Positions 11,425 to 21,433 of a DNA stretch of 64,000 bases are shown here, in pieces (positions within the stretch are counted from its first letter, which is position 1; each line of letters begins with the position of its first letter). The translations under genes and the position numbers were made by a program. The notes under the pieces were generated by a model. It was not told the origin of the DNA, made no database searches, and saw only the letters and a program-made list of their open reading frames with translations. The DNA is taken from positions 68,374,104 to 68,438,103 of the forward strand of contig CM072517.1 in the NCBI GenBank assembly GCA_036898135.1, read 5' to 3'. Origin of the DNA: Oncomelania hupensis (taxonomy: Eukaryota > Mollusca > Gastropoda > Littorinimorpha > Pomatiopsidae).

Positions 11425-11729
11425 GAAAAGAAAGATGAGAGAAAGTAATAGTGTAATAGTGTTTACTCAATAAATATTCTTCATGAAAAAAATCGTATTT
11501 CTCTATTTAATAATTATTTGTCAGTATCGAAGACCCTAGGTCTTCACCTCACATTGTATATTATACATTATGCACGGTCTATAATACTAGGCCTACATCA
11601 GGTCAGATCAGGATTGACTTTTATGATCCATAAAGAACGAGATATATGACATCTGACAGGCATCTTATGTAATACAAAGGAATTCAAGCCACGGTTGACA
11701 ACTCCGTGTCACGTTTCACACGTAAGTAC
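11422..11729. other. Non-coding stretch, nothing recognised
   Basis: AT-rich sequence with no motif that I recognise. Confidence 0.4.
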
Positions 11730-11842
11730 AGGCCCTTAGCGAAAGCAGAAAAAGAGCAAAACTAGGTATAGTACTCAAGTATCACCGTCGCAAAGCTTTC
11801 CATGATGAAAAAAAAGACAAAATCCACAGTCACAACGATCAG
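11730..11842. repeat. Dispersed repeat X, copy 1
   Basis: The segment from ACAGGCCCTTAGCGAAAGCA through ACCGTCGCAAAGCTTTCC to CAGTCACAACGAT aligns with 14623-14745 in the same orientation. The family is unknown. Confidence 0.7.
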
Positions 11843-11865
11843 AGTGCCACTATGCTCACTGTACA

Positions 11866-11867
<2 letters not shown>

Positions 11868-11907
<40 letters not shown>

Positions 11908-12225
11908 GGGTGTTCCCGTAACTTTTGGGTCGTTGAGGAGAGAGGCGTTTGGGATGTCCCTTTTTTCTATGCCAGCTTAGCGAGGTTGGTGCCCATCTCC
12001 TCTAGCACACTGCCTTAATGACCTTCCCCAGTTGTAATCAGAACTAGGTACTCCCCCCATTCACAACTTGTATAGACTGGGTCACGCCTTGTCCGCTTGT
12101 TTCATTCTGTGTTGGTCGTTTGGCGGGTTTGCTGTCTTCCAAATATGGTCACCCATCCAAGTATGAACCGCTGCTCGACGTTGCTTAACTAAACCTTTCT
12201 AACCTATGCCCAGACCACCAGAAAT
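11868..12225 (-). mobile_element. 5S rRNA-derived SINE, copy 1
   Basis: On the minus strand the element carries the internal promoter region of 5S rRNA: AGTTAAGCAACGTCGAGCAG (box A/intermediate region, complement of 12171-12190), then CATACTTGGATGGGTGACC (box C, near 12147-12165). The body shares GAGTACCTA, GGGGAAGGT, GAGATGGGC and GCTGGC blocks with the copies at 31.2 and 54.1 kb. The 3' tail is (GTT)n, seen as CAA repeats on the plus strand at about 11869-11906. 5S-headed SINEs are known as SINE3. This copy is more diverged than the other two. Confidence 0.7.
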
Positions 12226-12327
12226 GTATAATATTTTATCAGTTGGATTTGGAGTGTTCTTTGAAATGTTTCTGGTCAGAGAGACCAAAATAAACGGAAG
12301 CACTTGAAGGAATGATTAATCCAAGAA

Positions 12328-12328
<1 letters not shown>

Positions 12329-12389
<61 letters not shown>

Positions 12390-12396
12390 TAAAAAT
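12329..12396. repeat. (AAT)n microsatellite
   Basis: About 18 AAT units with a degenerate A-rich end. Confidence 0.9.
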
Positions 12397-12551
12397 AACA
12401 ATTTCCGTTCTGTCTTCTGTCTGTACACCACATGTTAGAGTGGTGGATGTGTGTTGTGTATGTAGTAGTGTTTGTATCATGTGAGCGTGTATGTTGGTTA
12501 TAGATCGCCGCGCATTGAGTCTCATTTAGAAATAAGGCGCGTGTAGAATCC

Positions 12552-12600
<49 letters not shown>

Positions 12601-12605
12601 TAATA

Positions 12606-12661
<56 letters not shown>
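12552..12661. repeat. (AAT)n/(ATT)n inverted tract
   Basis: About 47 bp of ATA/AAT repeats is followed after a few bases by about 55 bp of ATT repeats. The two arms are complementary and could form one long hairpin of around 50 bp. Confidence 0.9.
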
Positions 12662-12662
<1 letters not shown>

Positions 12663-13547
12663 CATGGCATTATAAATCGCACATATCTCACAGGGAAAAT
12701 ACTTACTCGAGCTTGAGGGCCCAGATGGGAATTTCTTCATTGCGTACGACTCAAATATTCGCATTAAAGATACCTGGGCGAATGAATGAAAGCGTTATTA
12801 ACCACAAACAAGTGTCATATAGAATGACCAGTCAATGTCCAGCATGGGGGATTAACCAGGAATGTTGTCACAGGGTTCTAAGATTTGAATTTTATAGACT
12901 CAGCGAATGAACGGACGGGTTACCAACTTTAGAAACAAAATATATGACAGCAAGACTTGTAAATAATGGCCAATCAAATATGGGGGCCCAGCCAGGAAGT
13001 TTGCTACGGGGTTCTAATACTGAAATATGGGTAGGCCCTGCTGTACATTACCAAATACAATAAAATATATACAGAAGGTTCTCGAACACACAAACAGCAA
13101 TGCCACCACCACTTTTACCACCTTCCCTCACATCCCCCCTCCCACCCCCCCACCCCCCCCACCCCCCCCCGCCCTGCCCAGGAATGTCGCTACAGGGCTG
13201 TAATAAGATTTAACATTTTGATACGCTCTAGCGAAGCACTTAAAGCATTATCTAAGACTGGTGATCAAATCAAAGCTAAAATCTTTACCTTATACCGCCA
13301 CAACAAAGCTACGGTTCATGGAAATGACTTTGTCATGCGGCGTTTTATTTGTCCACGTGTTATTGTGGAATTAAAATTGTACCGACAACATTCCAGTTGT
13401 AAAATACCATTTTAACGGAAAATGAAAGTCATGTTTTCACGAAAGGAATGTAGAATTTGTTTTTAAAACAAACGTGGGCCAACAGAACAAAAGCTCGAGT
13501 AGAAACGAAGCATGTTTAATTGAAAGCGTTTCTTTTGCACAGATGTA
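12662..13547. other. Non-coding stretch with a C-rich tract
   Basis: Mostly unique-looking AT-rich sequence. A poly-C-rich run (about 13131-13172) is notable. No coding signal was seen. Confidence 0.4.
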
Positions 13548-13620
13548 AAAGATCCTGACGCTCATGACCTAGACAGGTGAATGCCGGCTACATAAGTACA
13601 CTCAGCGCTATAGGTCCTGT
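13548..13620 (+). mobile_element. tRNA-SINE family A, short fragment
   Basis: AAGATCCTGACGCTCATGAC followed by CTAGACAGGTGAATGCCGGC matches the middle of the SINE body. Both ends are missing. Confidence 0.6.
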
Positions 13621-13745
13621 TCCCCCCTGTCCTGGGTTGCGCTGCTTTTGCCGCGGCCACGCTTTAGTGGAGAAGGCTGCCGCCTCGAATGTCGCCCGCA
13701 TGGACGACGAATACAATCCAAAATCCAAAGCGGAAGATCTATCCA

Positions 13746-13990
13746 GTGACTGATTTTCAACAGCAATAGGGATAAGATAAGGCAAGATCAGACAAGACAA
13801 GGCAACTTTATTATCTCTGTCAATAAATGACATTGTGGTGTACAAACGGTCAACACAACTATCCATAACATTTCTTAAAAGAGACAATAAGGTTGTCTTA
13901 TCTAGGGGTAATGGCAGTGCAAGGGTAAGGGTGAGGGAGACCCTGCAAACAGTGAAATACAGGCAGGAACAAAATATCCTCAAATTGTAC
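13746..13990 (-). mobile_element. LINE 3' end with (TTATC)-like tail
   Basis: On the minus strand, a 3' UTR-like sequence runs into CAATAAAGTTGCCTTG-type sequence and a degenerate CTTATC tail at 13767-13800. The same arrangement (GTGTACAAAC, then TTTATTATCTCT on the plus strand, then ATAAG repeats) is found at 38.39-38.53 kb, defining a family. No coding part is recognised. Confidence 0.5.
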
Positions 13991-14622
13991 CATTGACCTG
14001 TAAACCTTTATCTGTCAGCACCTTAGCCTACTGAAGGATTTTTCCCCGACGACCAGGTTTGAGCTACTTCCATCAAGCCGCTTTATCATATCACATTATT
14101 TTAAAGCTACCAGTTTTAGTACAATCCACAAATTGGCTGACTAACCATATACATATATATATAGATATATAGATAAACCACCTTGTTTCTGGGGACATGC
14201 TAAAAAACCCTGTTAAATAGTGACGGAAAGATCGGAATTTTACTATAAGGGTTCAGATAAGGGTTAGTTGTAGATCTAGCCCTAGCCCTAGTCATTGCCC
14301 TAACCCTTTTCTCTACAAAATTGCCCCTTTTCCCTCTGAAAAACCCGTTTTCCTTCTTGGATTCTTAAATTGTATGAAACCAAGGGAGGACACTATCCGG
14401 TGTACGTCAACAAACGGTTCGAAAACATTCTCAAACGGTTCTTAAAAGACAGTTGACCTAGAAACAAATACAGTTTGACCTAATTCGTCACCTAGAGGAG
14501 ACGAAACTTACTTTTCCTTGCATTTTCAAAGTTACCTTGGATCTGGGAACATGCGCAGGTTCCCAGATACCAAACTGTGTATATTTACAATTCTCTGTCA
14601 CGTGTAAACACGTCACCACCTG
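13991..14622. other. Unique-looking non-coding stretch
   Basis: No gene recognised. A short run of CCCTAG/CCCTAA-like units near 14278-14310 is not a telomere-type array. Confidence 0.4.
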
Positions 14623-14745
14623 TACAGGCCCTTGGCGAAAACAGAAAAAAAGGCGAAATAAGTATAGTACTCTAGTACTACCGTCGCAAAGCTTTCCCTG
14701 ATATATAAAAAAAGAAGGCAAAATCCAAAGTCACAACGATATAGA
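14623..14745. repeat. Dispersed repeat X, copy 2
   Basis: Direct repeat of 11730-11842, about 2.9 kb away, with small indels and substitutions. Confidence 0.7.
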
Positions 14746-14937
14746 TATCAAGAAAGGTAATTATTCTGCTTTCAAAGGTGGACCCAAAGTGCGACCTTCT
14801 GTCTTTCAAGTCCATGTGCTTTTTCACGTTGTCCCAAAAGTAGGTACAGTGTATAGGGCTTTAATAACATGCACATAAACTATAGTGCATACATACTCCT
14901 GAGCCAACCTGCATACAACTGATGGCGGCAACAAATT

Positions 14938-15050
14938 TGATGATGATGATGATGTGGATGATGATGATGATGATGATGATGATGCAGATGATGTTGATGA
15001 TGATGATGTTGATGATGATGATGATTATGATGATGATGATGATAATGTAT
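14938..15050. repeat. (GAT)n microsatellite
   Basis: Interrupted GAT/ATG trinucleotide tract. Confidence 0.9.
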
Positions 15051-15515
15051 TATACCGTCTTATTCTAAGATATATAACAAAAACATAGGCTCCAGTCATT
15101 ATTATAACAACTGCTATGCTTACAACTGCAGTAACACACATATGAAAGACTTCCTTACTAATGATTACACAGCATGACCATAATATATTGGTCAGCGATA
15201 GCCGGACTGTCACATAAGGTGACGAAGACCTTCACCTTTGACCCATTGCCCAAGGGTCACCGTTTTCTTATCAATGGAAAGCAGGGCGTTATTAGGCCAT
15301 AGGGTCAGGATGTCCTGCCCCAACAGTTCAGTGTCAGTCCTGTGCAAGGGGTTGTTAAAGTGAGTTTGAGGACTTTAAAAATGGCTTTTTGCACTAGATA
15401 GTATGATCATAGAAGAGTTTATAAATCCACATAATTGCGGTGAAAACTCTCCAGTGAGCATATAAAAAGCAAGTGTGTAGCGTCTTTTTTGGCCGTCGTC
15501 ATGGCCTGTAATAAA

Positions 15516-15517
<2 letters not shown>
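15051..15517. other. Unique-looking non-coding stretch
   Basis: Nothing recognised before the CTA tract. Confidence 0.4.
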
Positions 15518-15580
<63 letters not shown>

Positions 15581-15611
15581 TTACTACTACTACTACTACT
15601 ACTACTATTAA
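15518..15611. repeat. (CTA)n microsatellite, left side of Ty3/Gypsy element 1
   Basis: About 29 trinucleotide units. The same motif resumes at 24045 on the other side of the element, so it is the insertion target. Confidence 0.9.
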
Positions 15612-17248
15612 TGTCACGAAGAAAGGGATTTGGGGGAAGGGGGTAAGCTCTTAATCTCTAGCGCTGTGTTGTCTCCTTTGATAGACTAACGTGCGATGAC
15701 ATTCCAGAGATTAAAGCAAGGCCAAATTAATAAGTGATAAATAGAGTAAAGACGAGAAGGAAAAGTAAATGTACTAGTTAAGAAATTCACAGTCAAAGGC
15801 CAGTCAAGGAGATTGCGATTTCTGTAACTATCTACTTTTAATAATTGAAAAGGGAGAGTCTAGGTCAAATTGTTCTATAGTGATTCAATGGCGTGGCGTC
15901 TCTAGTACTGAGTAGTCCGGGGATATTCGGGAAAGTCAATCTTATGGGTACTAGAGCTATCGTAGACTGATCACATCACAGGGTGAGAGAGTATCTGTAT
16001 GGGGGCCAGAGTTTCTGTGATAATCTGGCGAGAGGGGGGTCTCTCAGGCTTAGGCACTTAGCTGTGGACTGCAGTGCGGCGATTTGTCCAGGATCCTCTG
16101 GATGGCTTGCCAGTGATGGTGCAAGCGTGGTTGGAAAGATGCAGGTCAGTGGTCACGCGGGGATGACTCACGGATCACGAGTGCTAGTGGTGTTGTTGTG
16201 TTGTGGTACAGGCGTTGAACTTGGCTTACGTGGCTAGCCGGTTCAGAAATTGCGAAGTCCCAAATCACGCGTCTCATTGACCTCCCGGGTTGTTGGGGGC
16301 CTGCAGCGGGTCAGCGATTGGGAGATGATACCAGTCCGGGGCGATGCGTCCGGCACAGGAACCCGTCTGCAACGTGTACAGACGCTGTATCAGCTGGGGA
16401 TAGGGATAATGCGGATTCCGGGCCTGTTGTACAGTCACCCTTCTCAGAATTCAAATTGGTGTGACCGGTCAAGAGTTGAATCAGTGCACATACCAACAGT
16501 CAAACAATGCTACTAGATTTACTGGGCCAAAGTGGAGGTTACTGGCAGCCACTAGTAAAAGTACATTCGGCGCATTTAGGATGGGGATGGCAACAGGGCA
16601 AATATTTATACATCGGGAGGCATGGGGGAAAGCAATAATAGGGGTACAGGACAAATGGGTTGTAGGTCTGGGCCGTACTTGGGATTCTAATCTATATGGA
16701 GGGGGTAGCATGGCATGGGATATTTATACATGGGGCAACGGAGTATACAAGCATAAATTCAACCACGTCATGAATGATGTACAAGGTAGAAAGTATGTGC
16801 AAGGGAGAAAACACAAGTCATAGCAGTACATCAAAGCAAAATTATAAACATGGACATACATACTGACAGGACGCATGAACATGACGGCGAACGACAGGTG
16901 ATGGGGTTGCTATATGACAACGAGTAAATTCCCTCTCTTACCTTGGTTTAAGACGGGTGGAAGCACAAGGATACTGACGAAACTCAGAGGTCGCTCGGTG
17001 ATGGCGGCGTGGATTCGAACAGGTTGTGACTTCGAGGCAGGGAAGTTAGCATCTGACACTAAGCCTTGGTCAGTAGCAGACTTTAAGGCGATCCTGGGGG
17101 CGGGGCTTAAGAGACTGTGCGAGCCTGCTAGGTAGTGATGGCTGGTCAAGAGGAATGATGGCTGGTTTGAAGCGATCGTCGCTGGCTGTGCGGGGTGGTC
17201 GAATGGTTGCAGCCGGGCCTCAGGGGTGCAATTGTCCGCCTCGTCACA
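15612..17248 (-). repeat. 3' LTR of element 1
   Basis: The LTR starts TGTGACGAGG and ends CTTCGTGACA on the minus strand (TG...CA). It matches 22408-24044 at an offset of exactly 6796 bp over its whole length. Shared ATTAAT sequence just outside both copies leaves the end uncertain by up to six bases. Confidence 0.93.
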
Positions 17249-17262
17249 GAGGCCCCCCCAAG
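17249..17262 (-). promoter_or_regulatory. Polypurine tract of element 1
   Basis: Read on the minus strand, a G-rich run (GGGGGGGCCTC) abuts the TGTGACG start of the 3' LTR. This is the expected place for plus-strand DNA priming in LTR retrotransposons. Confidence 0.7.
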
Positions 17263-17437
17263 GAAAAAGGCGAGGACGTAGGACTCGACGAAGGCGCGGC
17301 CAATCAGCTCTGAGGTCGGCTGCCGGGTGCGACGATGGGTTGTGATGATCCGGGTGATGCGGGGCGATGCAGGGTTCCGGGTACGGTGGCGGATGCCCAA
17401 GGCTGGGGTCCGCGGAGCTGCCGGGTTTCGGCTACGG

Positions 17438-20400
17438 TTAGTGGGCGGCGGCAGGAATGAAGGCTGGGGCGTCGGCCCTCAGGGGCGACTCGATGGAGTC
17501 GGTGGCGGGGTGACGGCTGAGGAAGTCTGCGCCGTGGTTGTCTTTTCCAGGGATGTGTTCCAGCTGGAAAGAGTATGCCTGGAGCAGCAGAGCCCACCTC
17601 ATTAGCCGGGCGTTGAGCGATTTCGATGTCGCCAAGAAGGAAAGCGGCTGATGATCCACTTGGACTGTAAAGTGCGAACCGTAGAGATACAGTTGGAACT
17701 TCTGGACTGCCCAGACGAGGGCGAGACACTCCTTCTCCGAGGTGGCGTAGTTTTGTTCGGCCGGCTTGAGTTTCCGGCTGGCGTACGCGACGGGGAAGAG
17801 CGTCGGGGCGTCCGAGGAGTCCCGTTGGAGCAGAACGGCTCCGAGGCCTACGTCGCTGGCGTCTGTGCGCAGGACGAAGGGTTGTCCGTGGTTGGGGAGT
17901 CGTAGGACTGGCTGGGACGTCAGCTTGTCCTTGAGCTCCTGGAAGGCAGCTTCGCATTGCGGGGTCCAGATGACTCGGTCCGGTGCGGTTTTCCGGGTCA
18001 GGCTTGATAGTGGCGCGGCGATCCCGTTGTAGCCGGGTACAAACTTCTGATAGAAGCCACTCAGTCCCAGGAAGGACTGAACATCTTTCTTGGTCTTGGG
18101 GCGTGGCGCGTCTCGAAGGCGCTGGACGGTCCTTTCCAGAGGCCGGAGCTGTCCACGGCTGATGGTGTGGCCAAGAAATTCCAGCTCTTGATAGCCGAAC
18201 TGGCATTTGGTCGGCCGGGCAGTAAGGCCAGCTTCTCTGAGGCGGCGCAAGAGTTGGCGCACCACTCGCAGGTGCTCCTCCCATGTCTCCGTTGCGACGA
18301 GTATGTCGTCCATAAAAGAGTGTATGAACGGACAGTGGAGGGGGTCCAACAGCTTCCGCATCATCGTGCTGAAAATACTTGGGGCATTGTGCAGACCAAA
18401 CGGCAGAACGTTGAATTCGTAGTGGCCGTCCATCGTGCTGAAGGCTAGGTACTGGCGGGATGAAGGGTGCACGGGAATCTGATAAAAGCCTTTGCTCAGA
18501 TCCACCCTGGAGAAGTATCGGGCGGATTGTAGCTTTGCGAACAAGTCCGTGGGGTCGGATAGGGGTCCGGGCACGAACTGGGTTACAAGGTTCAACTGCC
18601 GGAAGTCGATACAGAGGCGATGTTCTCCGCTGGGCTTCCGTGATAGAACTATTCCTGCGCTGTAGGGGGAACGGGAGGGAGCGATGACTCCGGCTTGTAG
18701 CAGAGCCTCTACTTCCGTTCTTACTACTTGCTGCTGGGGAAGTGGGACGGGGTACGGTTTCTGGCGGACGGGAGTGGGGTCCGTCAGGGTTAGTCGGACT
18801 TCTTCTAGGTCCGTCCTCCCAGGAATGTCGGTGAGGACTTCCCTGTGTTCTGCTACGATGGCGCGTAGCTGGTGTTGCTGGCCGGCGGGAAGTGAGGGGT
18901 CCAGAGAGACGTCCCGGAAGGATTCCTTCCCTTTTAGTGGAAATTCGGCGACGCCGGTCTCTGTGCCATCCACTTCGACGGCCAGCGCGACCGTGAGTAG
19001 TGAGTGGGAGTCTGGGGCGGGTGCAGGTTGCTCCAGGTACCGCTTGAGCAGATTGATGTGGTGGGTCCTGGGTTTTCCGCCTACCTCGATGCGGTAGGTG
19101 GTGCGCGAGAGCTTCTCGAGCACCGGGTAGGGTCCCTGCCAAGCTATGTCTAGCTTGTTCGTGCCGCTGGGGAGAAGCAGTAGGACTTGGTCTCCTACCT
19201 GTAGCTCTCGGTCCCGGGCGCGGCGGTTGTGGTAGCGGGCTTGTCGCTCTCTCGCCTTCTTCAGGTTGGCGGAGGCGGCTTTCCATGTTGCCTTGAGGGT
19301 TTCTTGTAGCTTCGTGACGTATTTTGTAGCGTCGACCGGTGCCTCGTCCAGTTTGGCGTCGGTCCAGCTACGTCGTAAGGCGGCTAGTGGTCCGGAAAGG
19401 GGTCTTCCGAAAAGCAGCGTGGAAGGCGTGTATCCGGTGGAGGTGTGCGGGGTCTCTCGATACGCGAAGAGCGCTGACGCGACGTATGTGTCCCACGCTT
19501 CCGGCTGTTCGTCGGCGATCTTGCGGATAATCGAGATAAGTGTCCCGTTTAGGCGCTCGACCTGTCCGTTGCTAGCGGGGTGGTAGGGTGGAGTCCGGAT
19601 ATGGCGGATGCGGAGTAGTTGAAAAACCTCCTGCATAAGTTTTCCGGTGAACTGGGACCCGTTGTCGGTCAGGATGTTGTCCGGGAATCCGACTCGAGTG
19701 AATATGGTGACGAGCGCGTCGGCGACTCGGGCGGCGTCGATCTTCGGTAGAGGAACGGCTTCGCACCACATCGAGCAGGCGTCGACGAGGGTTAGTAGGT
19801 ACTGGTTCCGCTTCTTGGTCCGCGGGAGGGGTCCTACAATGTCAACAGCCACTCGCTGGAAGGGCGTTCCGACAACGACGGTGGGGCTGATAGTGACCGG
19901 GACGGTGTGATGGCGGGGCGAGTATCGCTGGCACTGGCTACAGGACTTGACGTAGCGCTTCACGTCATCGGTCATCCCGGGCCAGTGGTACTGAGCGCTG
20001 ATTCGTAGGGTGGTCGCTCCGATGCCCATATGTCCGCTTAGGGGCATGCTATGGCCAAGTTCCAGGACTTGGGGGCGAAGTGTCGCAGGCACGACTAGTT
20101 GAGTATGGTCGTCCTTCTGGCGGAAGAGGAGTCCGTCTTCGACGAAAAAGTCCCCGGACTTGGGTGGAGTGCGTGCGGCGGGAAGCTTTCCGTAGCACTT
20201 GCGGAGGGTGACGTCGCTTTCTTGGGCCTTCCGGATCTGTTCCGGCATCTGGTTGGGTATCGGGGGTGGAGTCGCGGCTGTTTTCGCCTGTGCGCGCGTC
20301 TGGACGGCGGCCATCGATTCCACAGGCTGGGGCGGCATCCCCAAGAAAACGTATCGGCATCCTAAAATTAAGTCGTACAGGGGCTGGTCCATTACTGCAG

Positions 20401-21433
20401 CTTGAATGGTCCCCGTTACGTATCGGCTGGTGACTTGGATCCGGGCTATAGGGAGCGTGGTGCTGGGTTGGGACGCGTCGGCCAACTTCAGGGTGATAGT
20501 CTCGCCGGTCAGGTCTTGTTCCCTGATGAGCGAGCGGCGGACGACGGCGTCGAAGGTAAGTCCAGTGTCGTAAAGACAGTGGGCTGGGCGATCGTTGACT
20601 GTCACTTGCTCGGTGACGGCCGGTCGATCGGCGGGAGTAGCGACGGGGGTGACAGGGGTCCCGTCGGGGGTAACTTGGCGTAGGGCTAGTACGGTACCTT
20701 GTTTGCGACGCTGGTCGCTGATGCGTCGAAAACATTTCTCCCGGGTGTGTCCTCTGCGTTGGCAGTAGCCGCAGTAGAGCTCTGTGCTCCGCTTCCCTGG
20801 CTCTGCTGTGGGGGTTGGGCGTCCTTTGGGCGGCGGTGGACGGTGGTTCGCCGGCGGGACTGGCCGGCGAGGCGGGTGGCGGGTATCTGGCGACGAGGGT
20901 GCGGGGGGATCACGGCGAGGCTGTCTGTCGTCGGGATGGGCGGTGAGGTATCGATCCGCGACGATGATCAAGTCTTCAAGGCGAGCGGCGCCTTGTTCGG
21001 CGGCGAATGTCCGGAGTTCCGCCGGCATTGTGCCTCGGAGTTGCTCGGCGAGCATCAACTCTAGTAATCCGTCATAGGTCCTGGGTTCGTCCGTTTGCTC
21101 AATCCATTTATCCCGTAGCGTAGCTAGACGGTCGGCAAACTGCGTGAACTTCTCCCCTCTCTCTCTCCGGGAGTTCCGGAAACTCTTGCGATAGTGCTCA
21201 CCTGAGAGCTCAAAGCCATGTAGTAGGGCTCTCTTGAGGGCGGGATAGTCTCCCTCCTCGGAAGTCGGTGTCTTGGCCAGAATCTCATAAGCCTTTCCCT
21301 TGAGGCCATGACTGAGCTTGCGATACCAGAACTGGGGGTCAAGACCGTTTTCTCTCGCGACTCGCTCGAATCGGGCGAGATAGACTTCAATTGTTTCGTC
21401 CCGTTCGACGAATGGGTCCAGGGGGAAGTTCAT
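17438..21433 (-). CDS. Gag-Pol polyprotein of element 1: CA-PR-IN-RT-RNase H
   Basis: 1331 residues. A capsid-like region occupies about 1-170. A CCHC knuckle (C221, C224, H229, C234) would bind element RNA. Aspartic protease has DTG at 289-291. Integrase has an HHCC zinc site (H461, H468, C498, C501), a DD35E core (D531, D590, E626) and a GPY-like C-terminal module near 766-770. Reverse transcriptase has motif A VDLSKGF near 977 and FMDD at 1040-1043. RNase H begins RTDASD near 1189 and runs to GADFLSR. Integrase before RT is atypical for Ty3/Gypsy and fits the Gmr1 group (family knowledge). All catalytic residues looked for are present and there is no internal stop. The ATG at 21433 may not be the real start, because capsid homologues continue from the upstream coiled-coil frame. 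Dense open frames on the opposite strand and other phases reflect high GC. Confidence 0.93.
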   Translation of the reverse strand: MNFPLDPFVERDETIEVYLARFERVARENGLDPQFWYRKLSHGLKGKAYEILAKTPTSEEGDYPALKRALLHGFELSGEHYRKSFRNSRRERGEKFTQFADRLATLRDKWIEQTDEPRTYDGLLELMLAEQLRGTMPAELRTFAAEQGAARLEDLIIVADRYLTAHPDDRQPRRDPPAPSSPDTRHPPRRPVPPANHRPPPPKGRPTPTAEPGKRSTELYCGYCQRRGHTREKCFRRISDQRRKQGTVLALRQVTPDGTPVTPVATPADRPAVTEQVTVNDRPAHCLYDTGLTFDAVVRRSLIREQDLTGETITLKLADASQPSTTLPIARIQVTSRYVTGTIQAAVMDQPLYDLILGCRYVFLGMPPQPVESMAAVQTRAQAKTAATPPPIPNQMPEQIRKAQESDVTLRKCYGKLPAARTPPKSGDFFVEDGLLFRQKDDHTQLVVPATLRPQVLELGHSMPLSGHMGIGATTLRISAQYHWPGMTDDVKRYVKSCSQCQRYSPRHHTVPVTISPTVVVGTPFQRVAVDIVGPLPRTKKRNQYLLTLVDACSMWCEAVPLPKIDAARVADALVTIFTRVGFPDNILTDNGSQFTGKLMQEVFQLLRIRHIRTPPYHPASNGQVERLNGTLISIIRKIADEQPEAWDTYVASALFAYRETPHTSTGYTPSTLLFGRPLSGPLAALRRSWTDAKLDEAPVDATKYVTKLQETLKATWKAASANLKKARERQARYHNRRARDRELQVGDQVLLLLPSGTNKLDIAWQGPYPVLEKLSRTTYRIEVGGKPRTHHINLLKRYLEQPAPAPDSHSLLTVALAVEVDGTETGVAEFPLKGKESFRDVSLDPSLPAGQQHQLRAIVAEHREVLTDIPGRTDLEEVRLTLTDPTPVRQKPYPVPLPQQQVVRTEVEALLQAGVIAPSRSPYSAGIVLSRKPSGEHRLCIDFRQLNLVTQFVPGPLSDPTDLFAKLQSARYFSRVDLSKGFYQIPVHPSSRQYLAFSTMDGHYEFNVLPFGLHNAPSIFSTMMRKLLDPLHCPFIHSFMDDILVATETWEEHLRVVRQLLRRLREAGLTARPTKCQFGYQELEFLGHTISRGQLRPLERTVQRLRDAPRPKTKKDVQSFLGLSGFYQKFVPGYNGIAAPLSSLTRKTAPDRVIWTPQCEAAFQELKDKLTSQPVLRLPNHGQPFVLRTDASDVGLGAVLLQRDSSDAPTLFPVAYASRKLKPAEQNYATSEKECLALVWAVQKFQLYLYGSHFTVQVDHQPLSFLATSKSLNARLMRWALLLQAYSFQLEHIPGKDNHGADFLSRHPATDSIESPLRADAPAFIPAAAH

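Noticed and set aside
14278..14312. Telomere-like repeat (CCCTAG/CCCTAA)
   Set aside because: Only a few irregular units; not an array.
17304..19286. 660-codon frame overlapping the element 1 polyprotein on the same strand
   Set aside because: It is an alternate phase of the GC-rich pol gene with Pro/Arg/Ser-biased composition and no domain.
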